64,000 nt of DNA. It comes from Actinomyces radicidentis. Its GTDB lineage: Bacteria > Actinomycetota > Actinomycetes > Actinomycetales > Actinomycetaceae. The DNA lies in the NCBI RefSeq assembly GCF_001553565.1, contig NZ_CP014228.1, forward strand, positions 1,054,001 to 1,118,000, read 5' to 3'. Below the pieces are notes generated by a model that was not told where the DNA came from, did no database searches, and worked only from the letters and a program-made list of their open reading frames with translations. The position numbers were made by a program, and so were the translations under genes. Numbering within the stretch: the stretch's first letter is position 1; every line of letters starts with the position of its first letter. Shown here one piece after another: positions 10,098 to 18,714 of this stretch.

Positions 10098-12646
10098 CGG
10101 TCGACCTCCTCGGAGGTGTTCACCCCGCTCCTGGTCACGGGGTCGGGCGGGAGGAGCTCGGTGAGGCGGGCGACGCGCACCGCGGCCTCGCGGCTGTGAA
10201 CTCCGAGCCTCCTGTAGAGCGCCTTCGACGTCGAGCGAACCGTCTCGACGCCGAGGAACAGCCGGTCGGCGATCTCCTGGAGGGTCATGTCCGTGGCCAG
10301 GCCGGCGAGGACGTCGAGCTGGCGGGGCGTGAGGACGACGGAGCTGGCGGCGGGGGTCGCCTCGTCGACGCGCATGCCGCGCAGGCGCGCCATCTGCGGG
10401 TCGAGGCCCGCCAGGGCGACGCGGCGGCCCTCCTCCGGGAAGAGGGCGACGACGGCGGGGGCCTCGGCCCAGTCGACGAGGTGGGCGTCGGCCTCGGCGG
10501 CGAGCTCGGGCGCCTTGCGGCGGGCGAGGATCGTGACGCGGAAGCCGAAGGCGAGGCGGCGCCACCTGTCCGGGGCCTCGGGGTCGCGCACGACCTGCCG
10601 GATGAGCGCCTCGGCGCCGTCGAGGTCGTCGACGGCGAGGGCGGCGCCGGCGCGGATGAGCCGGGCGGAGGTCTCGGGGACGTAGACGGTCTCGAGGGTA
10701 CGCAGGGCGTCCTCGGGGCGGTTCTCGCGCAGGGCGAGGAAGGCGGCGATCGTGTGCAGGGGCCACCACTGGACGGCGCCGAGGTCCGTGAAGGGGGCGC
10801 GCGAGAGGAAGGTCTGGACCCAGTCGGAGGCGACCTCGGGGCCCCGCTGCAGGAGGATGAGGAAGGCCTCGGCCTGGACCTCGAACGGCGTGAAGGTCGT
10901 GTTGGGGGCGATGTCGCCGGAGACGCGGACCTCGCTGGCGGTGGTCTGGGCGAGGAAGCGGCGGGCGACGAGGACGATGTGCTCGGGCTCGGGCTCTCGG
11001 ACGCCGGCCTCCTCGACGAGGTCCTCGTACTCGGTCAGGAGCGTCTCGGTGCGGCCGCGCACGCCCGTGAAGGAGGACAGGAGGGCCTGGCGGGAGGCGA
11101 GGCCGAGGCGCAGGGCGGGGGCGCGCTCGGCGTCGGCGCCGGTGGCCTCGAGGAGCTGGGAGGCCTCGTTGAGGCAGCGCTGGGCGAGGGTGATGCGGCC
11201 CATCGCGAGGGCGCCGTCGGACTCGCCGAGGAGGGCGAGGACGATGAGCGGGGCGTCGTCGACGATGCACGGCGGCAGGGAGTAGGAGGCGGAGGCGCGC
11301 TCGTGGATGATGACGGCCCGCTTGCCGAGGAACTCGATGCCGGCGTCGATGGCGTCCTGGAGGGCGTCGATGGACGGGGAGTGCGCGGTGGAGACGGCCA
11401 TGACGAGGCGGTCCCGCATCTCGGTGGTGAGGTCGTTGAGCTGGCGGCCGTCGGCGACGGACAGGAGCCACAGGAGGTCCAGCCAGGGCGTCGGCAGGGC
11501 GTGGGGGCTGACCTCGTCCTGGGTGAGGAACTCGCGGCACCAGTGCAGGTAGGGCCAGGCGGAGAGGACCTCGGTCGGCACGATCGCCGCCAGGGTGCGC
11601 CGCTGCTCGGTGGTAAGGAGGGCGATCGACGGCAGGACGCGGGCGAGGAGCTTGTCGAGCGAGGCCCAGGAGGCGGTGCCGACGAGGACGGAGACCCGCT
11701 CGAGGGCGTCCAGCGGGAGGCTGCGTTCCAGGGCCGCCTCGGCGACGGCGCGGCGCAGGACGAGGACGGTGCCCGGGTCGCGCTCGGCGACGAGGCGCAC
11801 GATCTGGGCGGCGACGGCGGGGGCGAAGGCGTCGCGGCGGGACTGCTGGCGGTGGATCGCCGGGAAGAGCCGGGCCTCCATGACGTCGTCGACGGTGACC
11901 TCGCGGTCGAGGACCTTCGTGGCGACGTCGGCCATCTGCTGGGCGGACAGGGCCGGGAGCATGGCGTGGAGGAGGACGAGGTGGTCGTCGGCGGGCAGGA
12001 GGTCGACGAGGCGGGTCGCCCAGGCGCGGGCGGCGAGGGTGAGGGGGGTGTCGTGGGTGCCGCGGGCTCGGCCCGCCTGGCGTGCGACCTCGACGGACAG
12101 GGGCAGGGCGGTCTCCCCGCGGGACTCGACCTCCTCGACGGCGGCGAGGACGAGACCGGTGGAGCCAGCGGTGACCTGGAGGACCTCGTGGCGCAGGGAG
12201 ACGTCGTCCCAGGCCTCGCCGAGGCGGGTGAGGTCGGCGGAGCGCACGGCCATGGACATGGGGCCCAGGACCACCTGGAAGTGCTGGAAGACCTCGACGG
12301 GCGGGACGACGTCGGACTCGGAGACGACGATGACGAGGGGGAGGCGCTCGTGGGCGGCGACGTCGACGAAGGCGGTCCAGGCGGGGACGAGCTCGTCGGA
12401 GGGGCCGTCCCAGTCGAGGAGGAGGACGCTGAGCGGCGTGAGGGCCTCGCGCCAGGAGCCGGACTCGGTGGCGCCGCGCAGCGAGCGGCGCACGGGGGTG
12501 AGGCCGAGGCGGGCGACGGTGGCCTCGGCGACGTCGCGGACGTGGAACTCGGGCGGGCCGTAGAGGACGGCCGAGGCGGCGCTCTCGAGGGTGACCGCGA
12601 GTCGGTCGGCGTGCCTTCTCAGCAGGGTGGTCAGGTGGGACGTCAC
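10094..12646 (-). CDS. Large LuxR-HTH transcriptional regulator paralogue 5 (intact reference copy)
   Basis: This 850-residue protein heads the array. The start is GTG 12646 (TSHLTTLLRRHADRL), because paralogue 1 begins at the same alignment point and GGAGG lies upstream. An in-frame ATG at 12730 is possible but adds non-conserved residues. Domain order: an NTPase-like front (about 1-200) in which the P-loop position reads AVLYGPPEFHVRD rather than GxxxxGKS, a Walker-B-like VLLLDWDG, a long helical repeat region, and a C-terminal LuxR HTH (LTPRQLDVLAGLATD, LQEIADRLFLGVETVRSTSK). The layout resembles LAL/MalT-type regulators, but the nucleotide-binding lysine is missing in every copy. The target genes and ligand are unknown. 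Confidence 0.82.
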   Translation of the reverse strand: MTSHLTTLLRRHADRLAVTLESAASAVLYGPPEFHVRDVAEATVARLGLTPVRRSLRGATESGSWREALTPLSVLLLDWDGPSDELVPAWTAFVDVAAHERLPLVIVVSESDVVPPVEVFQHFQVVLGPMSMAVRSADLTRLGEAWDDVSLRHEVLQVTAGSTGLVLAAVEEVESRGETALPLSVEVARQAGRARGTHDTPLTLAARAWATRLVDLLPADDHLVLLHAMLPALSAQQMADVATKVLDREVTVDDVMEARLFPAIHRQQSRRDAFAPAVAAQIVRLVAERDPGTVLVLRRAVAEAALERSLPLDALERVSVLVGTASWASLDKLLARVLPSIALLTTEQRRTLAAIVPTEVLSAWPYLHWCREFLTQDEVSPHALPTPWLDLLWLLSVADGRQLNDLTTEMRDRLVMAVSTAHSPSIDALQDAIDAGIEFLGKRAVIIHERASASYSLPPCIVDDAPLIVLALLGESDGALAMGRITLAQRCLNEASQLLEATGADAERAPALRLGLASRQALLSSFTGVRGRTETLLTEYEDLVEEAGVREPEPEHIVLVARRFLAQTTASEVRVSGDIAPNTTFTPFEVQAEAFLILLQRGPEVASDWVQTFLSRAPFTDLGAVQWWPLHTIAAFLALRENRPEDALRTLETVYVPETSARLIRAGAALAVDDLDGAEALIRQVVRDPEAPDRWRRLAFGFRVTILARRKAPELAAEADAHLVDWAEAPAVVALFPEEGRRVALAGLDPQMARLRGMRVDEATPAASSVVLTPRQLDVLAGLATDMTLQEIADRLFLGVETVRSTSKALYRRLGVHSREAAVRVARLTELLPPDPVTRSGVNTSEEVDR

Positions 12647-12817
12647 GTCGCCTCGCTTCCTCCAGATGACGCTGGGGACGACCCGCGCCGCCCCCGGGAC
12701 CCGCCGCTCCGGTGGACGGGCGTCGGACACCCTAGTCCGTGGGGACCGGCGGCAGATCGCCGCAAGGTCTCGATCGGGTCAGGATTGCGGCACGCTCGCG
12801 GACGGCGTGCCCGGGGG

Positions 12818-13762
12818 TCAGTGCTCCAGGTCACCCGCAGAGATCACGGTGCGGTCACGGCTGCGGTCGAGGATGCGGGCCAGCCAGGGGTCCACCGCCG
12901 TGTAGAAGCCCTCGGGGCGGGTGCGCCGCACGTCGTGCCCCGCGCCCGGGACGAGGACGGTCTCGACGTGCGGGTTGGCCAGGCGGGCGAGGACCGCGAG
13001 GCCCTCGGTGCCGACGCGCGCCGAGCCTCGGCGGTCGCCCGTGACGAGGAGGGTGGGGACGCGCAGGGCGGCCATGCCCTCCTCCCATGGGACCTCGGGT
13101 GCGACGACACCGGTGGCCAGGAGCTCCGGGTCGGTGCGCTGGGAGGCCCAGGCGCCCGGGAGGGCCTCGACGTCAGGGACCTCGGCGTCCGCGAGCGCGC
13201 GGGCGGCGGTGGCGGGGAGGTCGGCGGCCTCGGCGGCGCGCGCCCGGGCTCGGGCGGCGCCGCGGGAGCGGAGCTCCTCGGGGGTGCGGCTGCCGTAGCG
13301 GGCGGGGTCGCCGAGCACGGCGCCGGAGACGAGGTCGGGACGGCGGCCGGCGACGACCATGGCGGTGGCGGCGCCCATGGAGTGGCCGACGAGGACGGGC
13401 GGCGGCGCGGCGGTCAGGCCGAGGGCGGTGCGGCCTCGGGACTCCTCGGCGAGCTCGGCGAGGACGGCGACGGCGTCGTCGACGAGCTGCTCGCCGGCGC
13501 GCTCGAGCTGGTCGGGGGTCCAGCGCGGGGAGAGGCCGTGGCCGCGGGCGTCGACGGCGACGACCCGGTAGCCGGCGGCGGCCCAGTGCTCGATGGCGTC
13601 GGCCTGGGAGAGGGCGGAGCCGGTGATGCCGTGGAGGAGGACGAGGGTCGGGGCTCCGGGGGCGCCGATGACGATCCGGGCGGGTGGGGCGGGCGGGGTC
13701 GCCGGCGGGGCCGGCTCGGTGCTGGAGGGGGCGGGGGCGCCGTCGTCGGTCATGGGTGGCAT
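12818..13762 (-). CDS. Alpha/beta hydrolase
   Basis: This is a 314-residue alpha/beta-hydrolase-fold protein. It has the oxyanion/HG motif LVLLHGITGS, the ARGHGLSPRW segment, the nucleophile elbow VGHSMGAATAM, and a late TLLVTGDRRGS strand. VPGAGHDVRR supplies the catalytic His. The first 30 residues are Pro/Ala-rich and probably disordered. The start may be the ATG at 13762 or the one at 13753. It is clearly paralogous to the hydrolase at 20762-21754 (shared HGITxSA, EHWxAAGYRVVAxDARGHG). It diverges from luxS across 53 bp and lies upstream of the regulator array on the same strand. The substrate is unknown. Confidence 0.85.
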   Translation of the reverse strand: MPPMTDDGAPAPSSTEPAPPATPPAPPARIVIGAPGAPTLVLLHGITGSALSQADAIEHWAAAGYRVVAVDARGHGLSPRWTPDQLERAGEQLVDDAVAVLAELAEESRGRTALGLTAAPPPVLVGHSMGAATAMVVAGRRPDLVSGAVLGDPARYGSRTPEELRSRGAARARARAAEAADLPATAARALADAEVPDVEALPGAWASQRTDPELLATGVVAPEVPWEEGMAALRVPTLLVTGDRRGSARVGTEGLAVLARLANPHVETVLVPGAGHDVRRTRPEGFYTAVDPWLARILDRSRDRTVISAGDLEH

Positions 13763-13815
13763 TGTGGCCCGGACGGGGCGGGGGCGCGTCCGGCGGGCGG
13801 GCCTAGGGTTGGGGC

Positions 13816-14337
13816 ATGAGCGAGCCGACGACGCACAACGAGTCCTACACCGACACCCCTGAGGGCGCCGCGCGCATGAACGTCGAGTCCTTCAACCTCG
13901 ACCACACCAAGGTCCGGGCGCCCTTCGTGCGCGTCGCCGACCGCAAGACGCTGCCGGGCGGGGACGTCCTCGTCAAGTACGACGTCCGCTTCTGCCAGCC
14001 GAACGTCGAGCACCTCGACATGAAGGCCGTGCACTCCATCGAGCACCTCACCGCCGAGCTCATGCGCAACCACACCGACCGTCTCATCGACTGGGGCCCG
14101 ATGGGTTGCCAGACCGGCTTCTACGCGCTGACCCTGGGGCTGGAGCCCGAGGAGTTCGAGCCGCTGCTGCAGGCCGCCTTCGAGGACGTCCTGTCCGCGA
14201 CCGAGGTGCCGGCCGCGAACGAGGTCCAGTGCGGCTGGGGCGCCAACCACTCGCTGGAGGCGGCCCAGGAGGCCGTGCGCGCCTTCCTCGCGAAGCGCGA
14301 CGAGTGGGACGTCGTCATCCCGGGCGCGGACGACTGA
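13816..14337 (+). CDS. luxS: S-ribosylhomocysteine lyase (LuxS, autoinducer-2 synthesis)
   Basis: A 173-residue cytosolic enzyme that cleaves S-ribosylhomocysteine to homocysteine and DPD, the precursor of AI-2. The metal site HSIEH (H73, E76, H77) and C139 (QCGWGANHS) are present, and so is the catalytic cysteine C98 in GPMGCQTGF. The N-terminus carries about 20 residues before [10 protein letters not shown], where many LuxS proteins start, so ATG 13876 is an alternative start. Its substrate would come from the nucleosidase at 28524-29270, so both halves of this detoxification/AI-2 route are in the window. It is transcribed divergently from the hydrolase. Confidence 0.96.
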   Translation: MSEPTTHNESYTDTPEGAARMNVESFNLDHTKVRAPFVRVADRKTLPGGDVLVKYDVRFCQPNVEHLDMKAVHSIEHLTAELMRNHTDRLIDWGPMGCQTGFYALTLGLEPEEFEPLLQAAFEDVLSATEVPAANEVQCGWGANHSLEAAQEAVRAFLAKRDEWDVVIPGADD

Positions 14338-14488
14338 GCCGGTCACGGGCGCGCTCCTCGGCGGAGCCGCCGCCCGGGCGGGGGTCCTCGGTGCCGCCGG
14401 GACCGGCGCGCTCTCCGCGACGCCGCAGAGCCCGGACCTCCTCCTCATCGTCCTCCTCCAGCCGGCCACGCTCCTGCTGGCCTGGCTC

Positions 14489-15382
14489 GTGGGGCTGGGC
14501 ACGCGGCGCGCCATCCGTCGGCGGGCGACCATGTCCCCGGCCGCCGCGACGCTGACGGCCCTCATCGGCCTGTGGGCCGGGGCCGCCGGGGCGTCGTGGG
14601 TCTTCGACGAGACGCACCTGTGGGCGCCGCGCGTCGCCATCGCGGCGGCTCTCGTCGCCGCCGTCGTCGTCACGGTGACGGCCCTCGTGGACACGCGCCT
14701 CCAGCACGAGCCCGCGCTCGCCCCGATCGCCGAGGTGGCGCGCCGCGGCGAGTCCCGCAACCTCGAGTTCAAGTCCTCCGCGCGCGTCAACGTGCGCACG
14801 GGCAAGCGGGAGGACGCGATGGGGACGGTGGCGGCCAAGACGGTCGCGGCCCTGCTCAACTCGCGCGGCGGCACGCTGCTGCTCGGCGTGGACGACGTCG
14901 GACGGCTCATCGGGCCGGCGCCGGACTACCAGACGCTGCGACAGCCGGACGCTGACCGCTTCGAGCTGTTCCTGCGGGACCTGTGGCGCAACCGCCTCGG
15001 CGCGAACGCCGCCGCGCTGCCGCGGCTGGACTGCGCGCCGGCGACGGACGGGGAGGGCGAGGTGTGCCGCGTGACGGTGCCCGCCTCGCCCGTGCCGGTG
15101 TACATGAGCGGCGCGAAGGGCAAGGGCGGGCGCGAGCTGTGGGTGCGCGCCGGGAACTCGACGCAGCGCCTCGAGGTGGATGATGCGGTGGCATACGTGG
15201 CGCAGCGCTTCCCGAGGCAGCTGCGCCCGACGCTGCGCAGCAGGGTCGGCACCTACCTGCTGTACCACCGCAAGGCGGCGAATCCCGTGGTGCCTGCCGT
15301 ACCCGAGGTGGCGGCGGCTGCCGGGCCGGCCGTGCCGGCGGTGGCACCGGCCCCTGCGCCCGTCCCTCTCACCGAGGGCTGA
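14489..15382 (+). CDS. Membrane protein with AlbA_2 (Schlafen AlbA_2-type) domain
   Basis: The called frame gives 297 residues from GTG 14489. Two hydrophobic helices (about 18-35 and 47-68) precede a cytosolic AlbA_2-type domain. Its hallmarks are GESRNLEFKSSARV, the AALLNSRGGTLLLGVDD strand and a later SGAKGKGGRELWVRAGNST. The C-terminal 40 residues are Ala/Pro-rich. The same frame stays open and hydrophobic back to the luxS stop (for example DLLLIVLLQPATLLLAWLVG) but contains no ATG, GTG or TTG there. A first membrane helix may therefore belong to the protein with an unusual start, or the 5' end may be damaged. AlbA_2 domains are predicted nucleic-acid-binding modules. The role is unknown. 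Confidence 0.7.
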   Translation: MGLGTRRAIRRRATMSPAAATLTALIGLWAGAAGASWVFDETHLWAPRVAIAAALVAAVVVTVTALVDTRLQHEPALAPIAEVARRGESRNLEFKSSARVNVRTGKREDAMGTVAAKTVAALLNSRGGTLLLGVDDVGRLIGPAPDYQTLRQPDADRFELFLRDLWRNRLGANAAALPRLDCAPATDGEGEVCRVTVPASPVPVYMSGAKGKGGRELWVRAGNSTQRLEVDDAVAYVAQRFPRQLRPTLRSRVGTYLLYHRKAANPVVPAVPEVAAAAGPAVPAVAPAPAPVPLTEG

Positions 15383-15425
15383 GCCTCCCGTCATCTGAGC
15401 CTCCGCGCCCTGCCAGCGCCCGGGA

Positions 15426-15549
15426 ACTGTCCAGAACTCGTCACTTCTGCGACACGCAGGGCCAGTGGGGCGGATGAACGGTTGGAACGCCGCGAAAGGG
15501 GTTCCCTCGTGCGAGGCCGTGCGCGCAGAACTGACGAGTACTGGACAGT
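15426..15549. repeat. 124-bp inverted-repeat element, copy A
   Basis: The left arm at 15426-15446 begins ACTGTCCAGAACTCGTCAC. The right arm at 15529-15549 is its reverse complement at 19 of 21 positions. The two arms enclose an 82-bp interior, and pairing extends a few bases further inward (TTCTGCG/CGCAGAA). The element lies between convergent genes and ends 4 bp before the stop of the DUF559 gene. Copies B and C have the same total length. No direct target duplication is visible. Confidence 0.85.
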
Positions 15550-15553
15550 GAGG

Positions 15554-16486
15554 TCAGGGGGTGGGCCAGCATCCCAAGCGACGCGCCACTGGTTCCACGA
15601 TCCACGGGGTCTGACGGGCCAGCACCTGCTGCGAGGTGAGGCGAACCGGGGTGATGCCTGCAGCCAGCAGCCTCTGATCCCGGAACCTGTCGTGCGTCCA
15701 GTCCTCCCATGACGAGTGGTACTGGTGCCCGTCCGTCTCCACGTCCAGCCTCCCCCCGAGGAGCAGGTCCAGCTCACCGGCTGGTGAGGGCGCGGCGACC
15801 TCCGGGAACACGCCCGCCTCCTCGAGGTCGTACCGGGCGATCGTCTCCAGGAGGGACCGGGCACGCGGGTCCGCCCGTCGGACCACGGCCCGGAGCCGAG
15901 CGTTGCGCTTGCCGGGCAGGTGACTCAGGAGCTCGCTCCGGCTCACGGCTCCCGTACGGAGCGCGGCGTCAAGTGCAATGAGAGCATCGACCTCCACGGC
16001 GCACCGCATGTGCGTCAGAAGCAGGTCAGCCCCCTTGGCGAAGGGCGAGCCCAAGGGGTCGACCGTGACGCGGTGGTCCTGATGGATCGTGACCCTGCCG
16101 GCCCCGAGCACCGCACGCGCCGGGTCATCCGGGCTCAGGAGATGCACCCTCCGACCTGGTTTGTCCCTCACAGGAAGCCCCGCGGCCGCGAGCCCGTGGT
16201 CACAGCAGATGAGGCCCCCGAGTCTGCGGGCGAGGACCACCCGGCGGTCGGCCTCAGGCAGTGAGACCACGTGCTGCGGATGAGGAACAAGACGCCCTGC
16301 GTCGCTCAGTCTCTGGATCGCACGGCGCTCCGCCCGCGACCGGCACAGGGCCGAGGTCCTGACGGCCCCGTGGGCGGCGGCAACGCGCGCCACGAGCTCG
16401 TCGTCATCCACCGTTCTTCGCACGAGATGATGCTGCGGGAGACGCGCGCAGAGCTGATCGACCCGGCTCCGGTCCTGGGGACGCAC
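15554..16486 (-). CDS. DUF559 / AbiEi-like domain protein (predicted nuclease-fold)
   Basis: A 310-residue protein of a type common in actinobacteria. The N-terminal part resembles AbiEi antitoxin-type winged helices (AVRTSALCRSRAERRAIQRL, GRLVPHPQHVVSLPEA). The C-terminal part has the DUF559, Vsr-like nuclease pattern: GELDLLLGGRLDVETDGHQYH, with the D, ExDG and H positions, then DRFRDQRLLAAGITPVRLT. No second toxin or antitoxin gene is adjacent. The gene is bracketed by 124-bp inverted-repeat elements, 4 bp after its stop and 54 bp before its start, so gene plus elements could have moved together. Enzymatic activity is inferred only from the fold. Confidence 0.78.
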   Translation of the reverse strand: MRPQDRSRVDQLCARLPQHHLVRRTVDDDELVARVAAAHGAVRTSALCRSRAERRAIQRLSDAGRLVPHPQHVVSLPEADRRVVLARRLGGLICCDHGLAAAGLPVRDKPGRRVHLLSPDDPARAVLGAGRVTIHQDHRVTVDPLGSPFAKGADLLLTHMRCAVEVDALIALDAALRTGAVSRSELLSHLPGKRNARLRAVVRRADPRARSLLETIARYDLEEAGVFPEVAAPSPAGELDLLLGGRLDVETDGHQYHSSWEDWTHDRFRDQRLLAAGITPVRLTSQQVLARQTPWIVEPVARRLGCWPTP

Positions 16487-16540
16487 CCCTCGACGGAGAC
16501 TCCTGTGGGGCCGCGCTCCGGACCAGATCGCCCTACCAAC

Positions 16541-16664
16541 ACTGTCCAGAACTCGTCACTTCTGAGCGTCTGACTCGTACAAGACCCAGGACAACCGCGG
16601 AATCACGCCGACCGCCTCACCAACGGGCCGGATTTGGCACCTGAACTGACGAGTTCTGGACAGT
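16541..16664. repeat. 124-bp inverted-repeat element, copy B
   Basis: The left arm at 16541-16561 is identical to that of copy A. The right arm at 16644-16664 matches its reverse complement at 20 of 21 positions. The interior is 82 bp and differs in sequence from copy A, but shares a GGA...CGCCGACCGCC block with copy C. The element fills most of the gap between the DUF559 gene and ubiX and ends 2 bp before the ubiX stop codon. Confidence 0.87.
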
Positions 16665-16666
16665 TC

Positions 16667-17377
16667 TCAGCGCGCGAGGTCGCCCTCGCCCCAGCGGGGG
16701 CGGTCGAGGTGGACGCCGAGGAGGTCGAGGCAGCGCCCCACCGTCTGGTCGAGGATCTCGTCGACCGTCTGCGGCCGCGTGTAGAGGCTCGGCACGGGCG
16801 GCACGACGATCGCTCCGGCCTCGGTCACCGTGGTCATGTTGCGCAGGTGAATGAGGGACAGCGGCGTCTCCCGGGTGACGAGCACCAGGCGGCGCCGCTC
16901 CTTGAGGTGGCCGTCGGCGGCCCGGCTCACGAGCGAGCTCGTCACCCCGGAGGGGATCTCCCCGAGCGTCCTCATCGAGCACGGCGCGATGACCATGCCA
17001 TCGGTGAGGAAGGAGCCCGAGGCGATGGCGGCGGCCATGTCGGTGGGCTTCCAGACGCGGTCCGCGAGCGCCTCCACCTCGTCCTTGGAGTAGTCGGTCT
17101 CCAGGGAGCGGGTCAGCTGCCCGGAGGCGGAGACGACGAGGTGCGTCTCGACCCCGGCCTCCCGGAGACCGCGCAGGATCCGCACGCCGTACTCGGTGCC
17201 GGAGGCCCCGGTGATGCCGACGACGACGCGGCGGGGCGCGGCTGCGCGGGGCCCCCGGCTGTGCGCCGAGGGCGCGTCAGCGCGCCGCGCGGCCCCCTCC
17301 TGCCCAGTGGTGCCCGGGATGGCCAGCCGGTCCCGGTCCCCAGCGGGAGCGCCCGCTCCGGCGTCGACCGCGCTCAC
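16667..17377 (-). CDS. ubiX: UbiX-type flavin prenyltransferase
   Basis: The product makes prenylated FMN, the cofactor of UbiD decarboxylases. GTG 17377 overlaps the ubiD stop (GTGA), giving 236 residues. The first 45 residues are low-complexity and family homology starts at RRVVVGITGASGTEYGVRIL. Also visible are the SASGQLT turn, the APCSMRTLGEIPSG flavin-binding segment, the LVTRETPLSLIHLRNM prenyl-phosphate region and the VPPVPSLYTRPQTVDEIL tail. These are all hallmarks of the dodecameric flavoprotein family. The gene is intact, whereas its overlapping partner ubiD is damaged. It would be transcribed from upstream of ubiD. Confidence 0.92.
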   Translation of the reverse strand: MSAVDAGAGAPAGDRDRLAIPGTTGQEGAARRADAPSAHSRGPRAAAPRRVVVGITGASGTEYGVRILRGLREAGVETHLVVSASGQLTRSLETDYSKDEVEALADRVWKPTDMAAAIASGSFLTDGMVIAPCSMRTLGEIPSGVTSSLVSRAADGHLKERRRLVLVTRETPLSLIHLRNMTTVTEAGAIVVPPVPSLYTRPQTVDEILDQTVGRCLDLLGVHLDRPRWGEGDLAR

Positions 17378-18714
17378 TCGCCGCTCCCGGCGTAGGGCTG
17401 CGCCGCATCGAGCCAGGGCTCCGGGTCCACGTCGAGGAACTGGGCCCGCTCGAAGACGTCCCTCATCCGCCACGGGTAGGTGGCGTCGTAGATCGTCTTG
17501 GTCGTGACGCCCTTGGTGGGGACGCGCGGGTCGTAGGCCGGCTGCTGGGTGGGGTCGAGGACGTGCCCGGAGACGCCGGGGATGGTGACGATGTCGGTGT
17601 CGCAGACCATCCGGGTGGTCATGGCCCACAGGTCGTCGCCGGAGTCGAAGACGTCGACGTCGTCGTTGACGAGGATGACGTTCTTGAGCTCGTGGTAGGT
17701 AGCGGGCGCGGCCGTCGTCGAGGTCCTTGGTCTTGCGGACCTGGAGGACCGCCAGGAACTTCCCGCCGCCGGCCGTGTGCGCGTAGACCTGCGTGACCAG
17801 GCCGGGCAGGGCGTCGTCGAGGGTGTGGAGGAGGGAGGCCTCGGTGGGGATGCCGGCGAGGCTCGTGTGCTCCTCCCCCGGGCCGACGAGCGTGTGGAGG
17901 ATGGGGTCCTTGCGGGTGGTGACGGCGGTGACGCGCATGACCGGGAGGGACGGGTTGGCGGGCTCGTCGTAGCCGAAGGGGGTGGTGGGGGCCTCGAAGC
18001 AGGCGCCGATGGTGATCGCCGGGTCCAGGCCCATGTTGATGGTGATGGGCAGGGGCTCGCCGGCGGCCTCGGCCTTGGCGCGGAAGGCGTCGATGTGACG
18101 GCCGGGGGCGAGGAAGATGGAGAGCTCGTCCCTGCCCTGGACGCAGATGCGGTGGATGGTGACGTCGCTGTGGCCGGTCTCGGGGTCGGTGCCGTGGAGG
18201 AGGCCGAGGCAGAAGTACGGGCCGGCGTCGACGGGCGTGTTGGTGGGGGCGGGCAGGAGGGTGCGGACGTCGAAGTCGGGGTCGGTGGCGAGGTGCACCT
18301 CCTCCTGGCAGGGGGCCAGCGACGGGTCGGCGGCGATCTCCTCGGCGCTGCGCACCACCGGGGGATGGCGGCGTCGATGGCGTCGGACATGGTGCGGCCG
18401 AGGTTCTCCGGCTCGCAGCCGAGCAGCCGGGCGACGCGGCGGCGGTCGGCCACGAGTCCGACGAGGACGCGCGAGCCCGGGTAGCCGGTGACGTCGGTGA
18501 ACGTCATGGCGGGGCCGCGCTTGGTTGGGCGGGCGACGGTGCCGGCGGCGCCGACGCGCTTGTAGACGCCGGCGAGCTCGGCGTCGGGGTCGACGGCGCG
18601 GTCGGAGACGATGAGCTGGGCGGGGTCGTCGGCGAGGAGGTCGAGGGCGTCGCGCAGGTCGCGGACGCGCGGGGCGCGCTCCTGGCTGGTGCTCGCGCCG
18701 GTCGCGTCGGTCAT
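17374..18714 (-). pseudogene. UbiD-family decarboxylase (LpdC-like), multiply disrupted
   Basis: The N-terminus starts at ATG 18714 (TDATGASTSQERAPRVRDL) and reads to DAIDAAIP. The frame is then lost in a C run near 18360, where one C appears missing. Homology continues in the next frame (VVRSAEEIAADPSLAP, SDVTIHRICVQGRDEL, NMGLDPAITIGACFEAPTTP) to about 17700. A TACC tandem duplication there restores the first frame (YHELKNVILVNDDVD) to the stop at 17374. In addition, the text passes from TTPFGYDEPANPSL directly to VMRVTAV. From recall of gallate-decarboxylase-type UbiD proteins, about 80 residues including the AEIVLEG-like catalytic Glu region are absent. That last comparison was not checked against a database. 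Confidence 0.78.

Noticed and set aside
10070-13819. A plus-strand open frame of about 1250 codons opposite the regulator and hydrolase genes
   Set aside because: It is rich in Gly/Asp/Glu/Arg repeats without any domain. It is the antisense shadow expected in high-GC DNA, and the minus-strand genes carry clear motifs.
15426-16664. Classical insertion sequence
   Set aside because: No transposase is encoded and no target-site duplication flanks either element. The DUF559 protein has no DDE or HUH motif.
17374-18714. Programmed frameshifting in ubiD
   Set aside because: The two shifts need opposite corrections and lie at an ordinary C run and a TACC duplication without a slippery heptamer or pseudoknot. 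A third deletion is also present.
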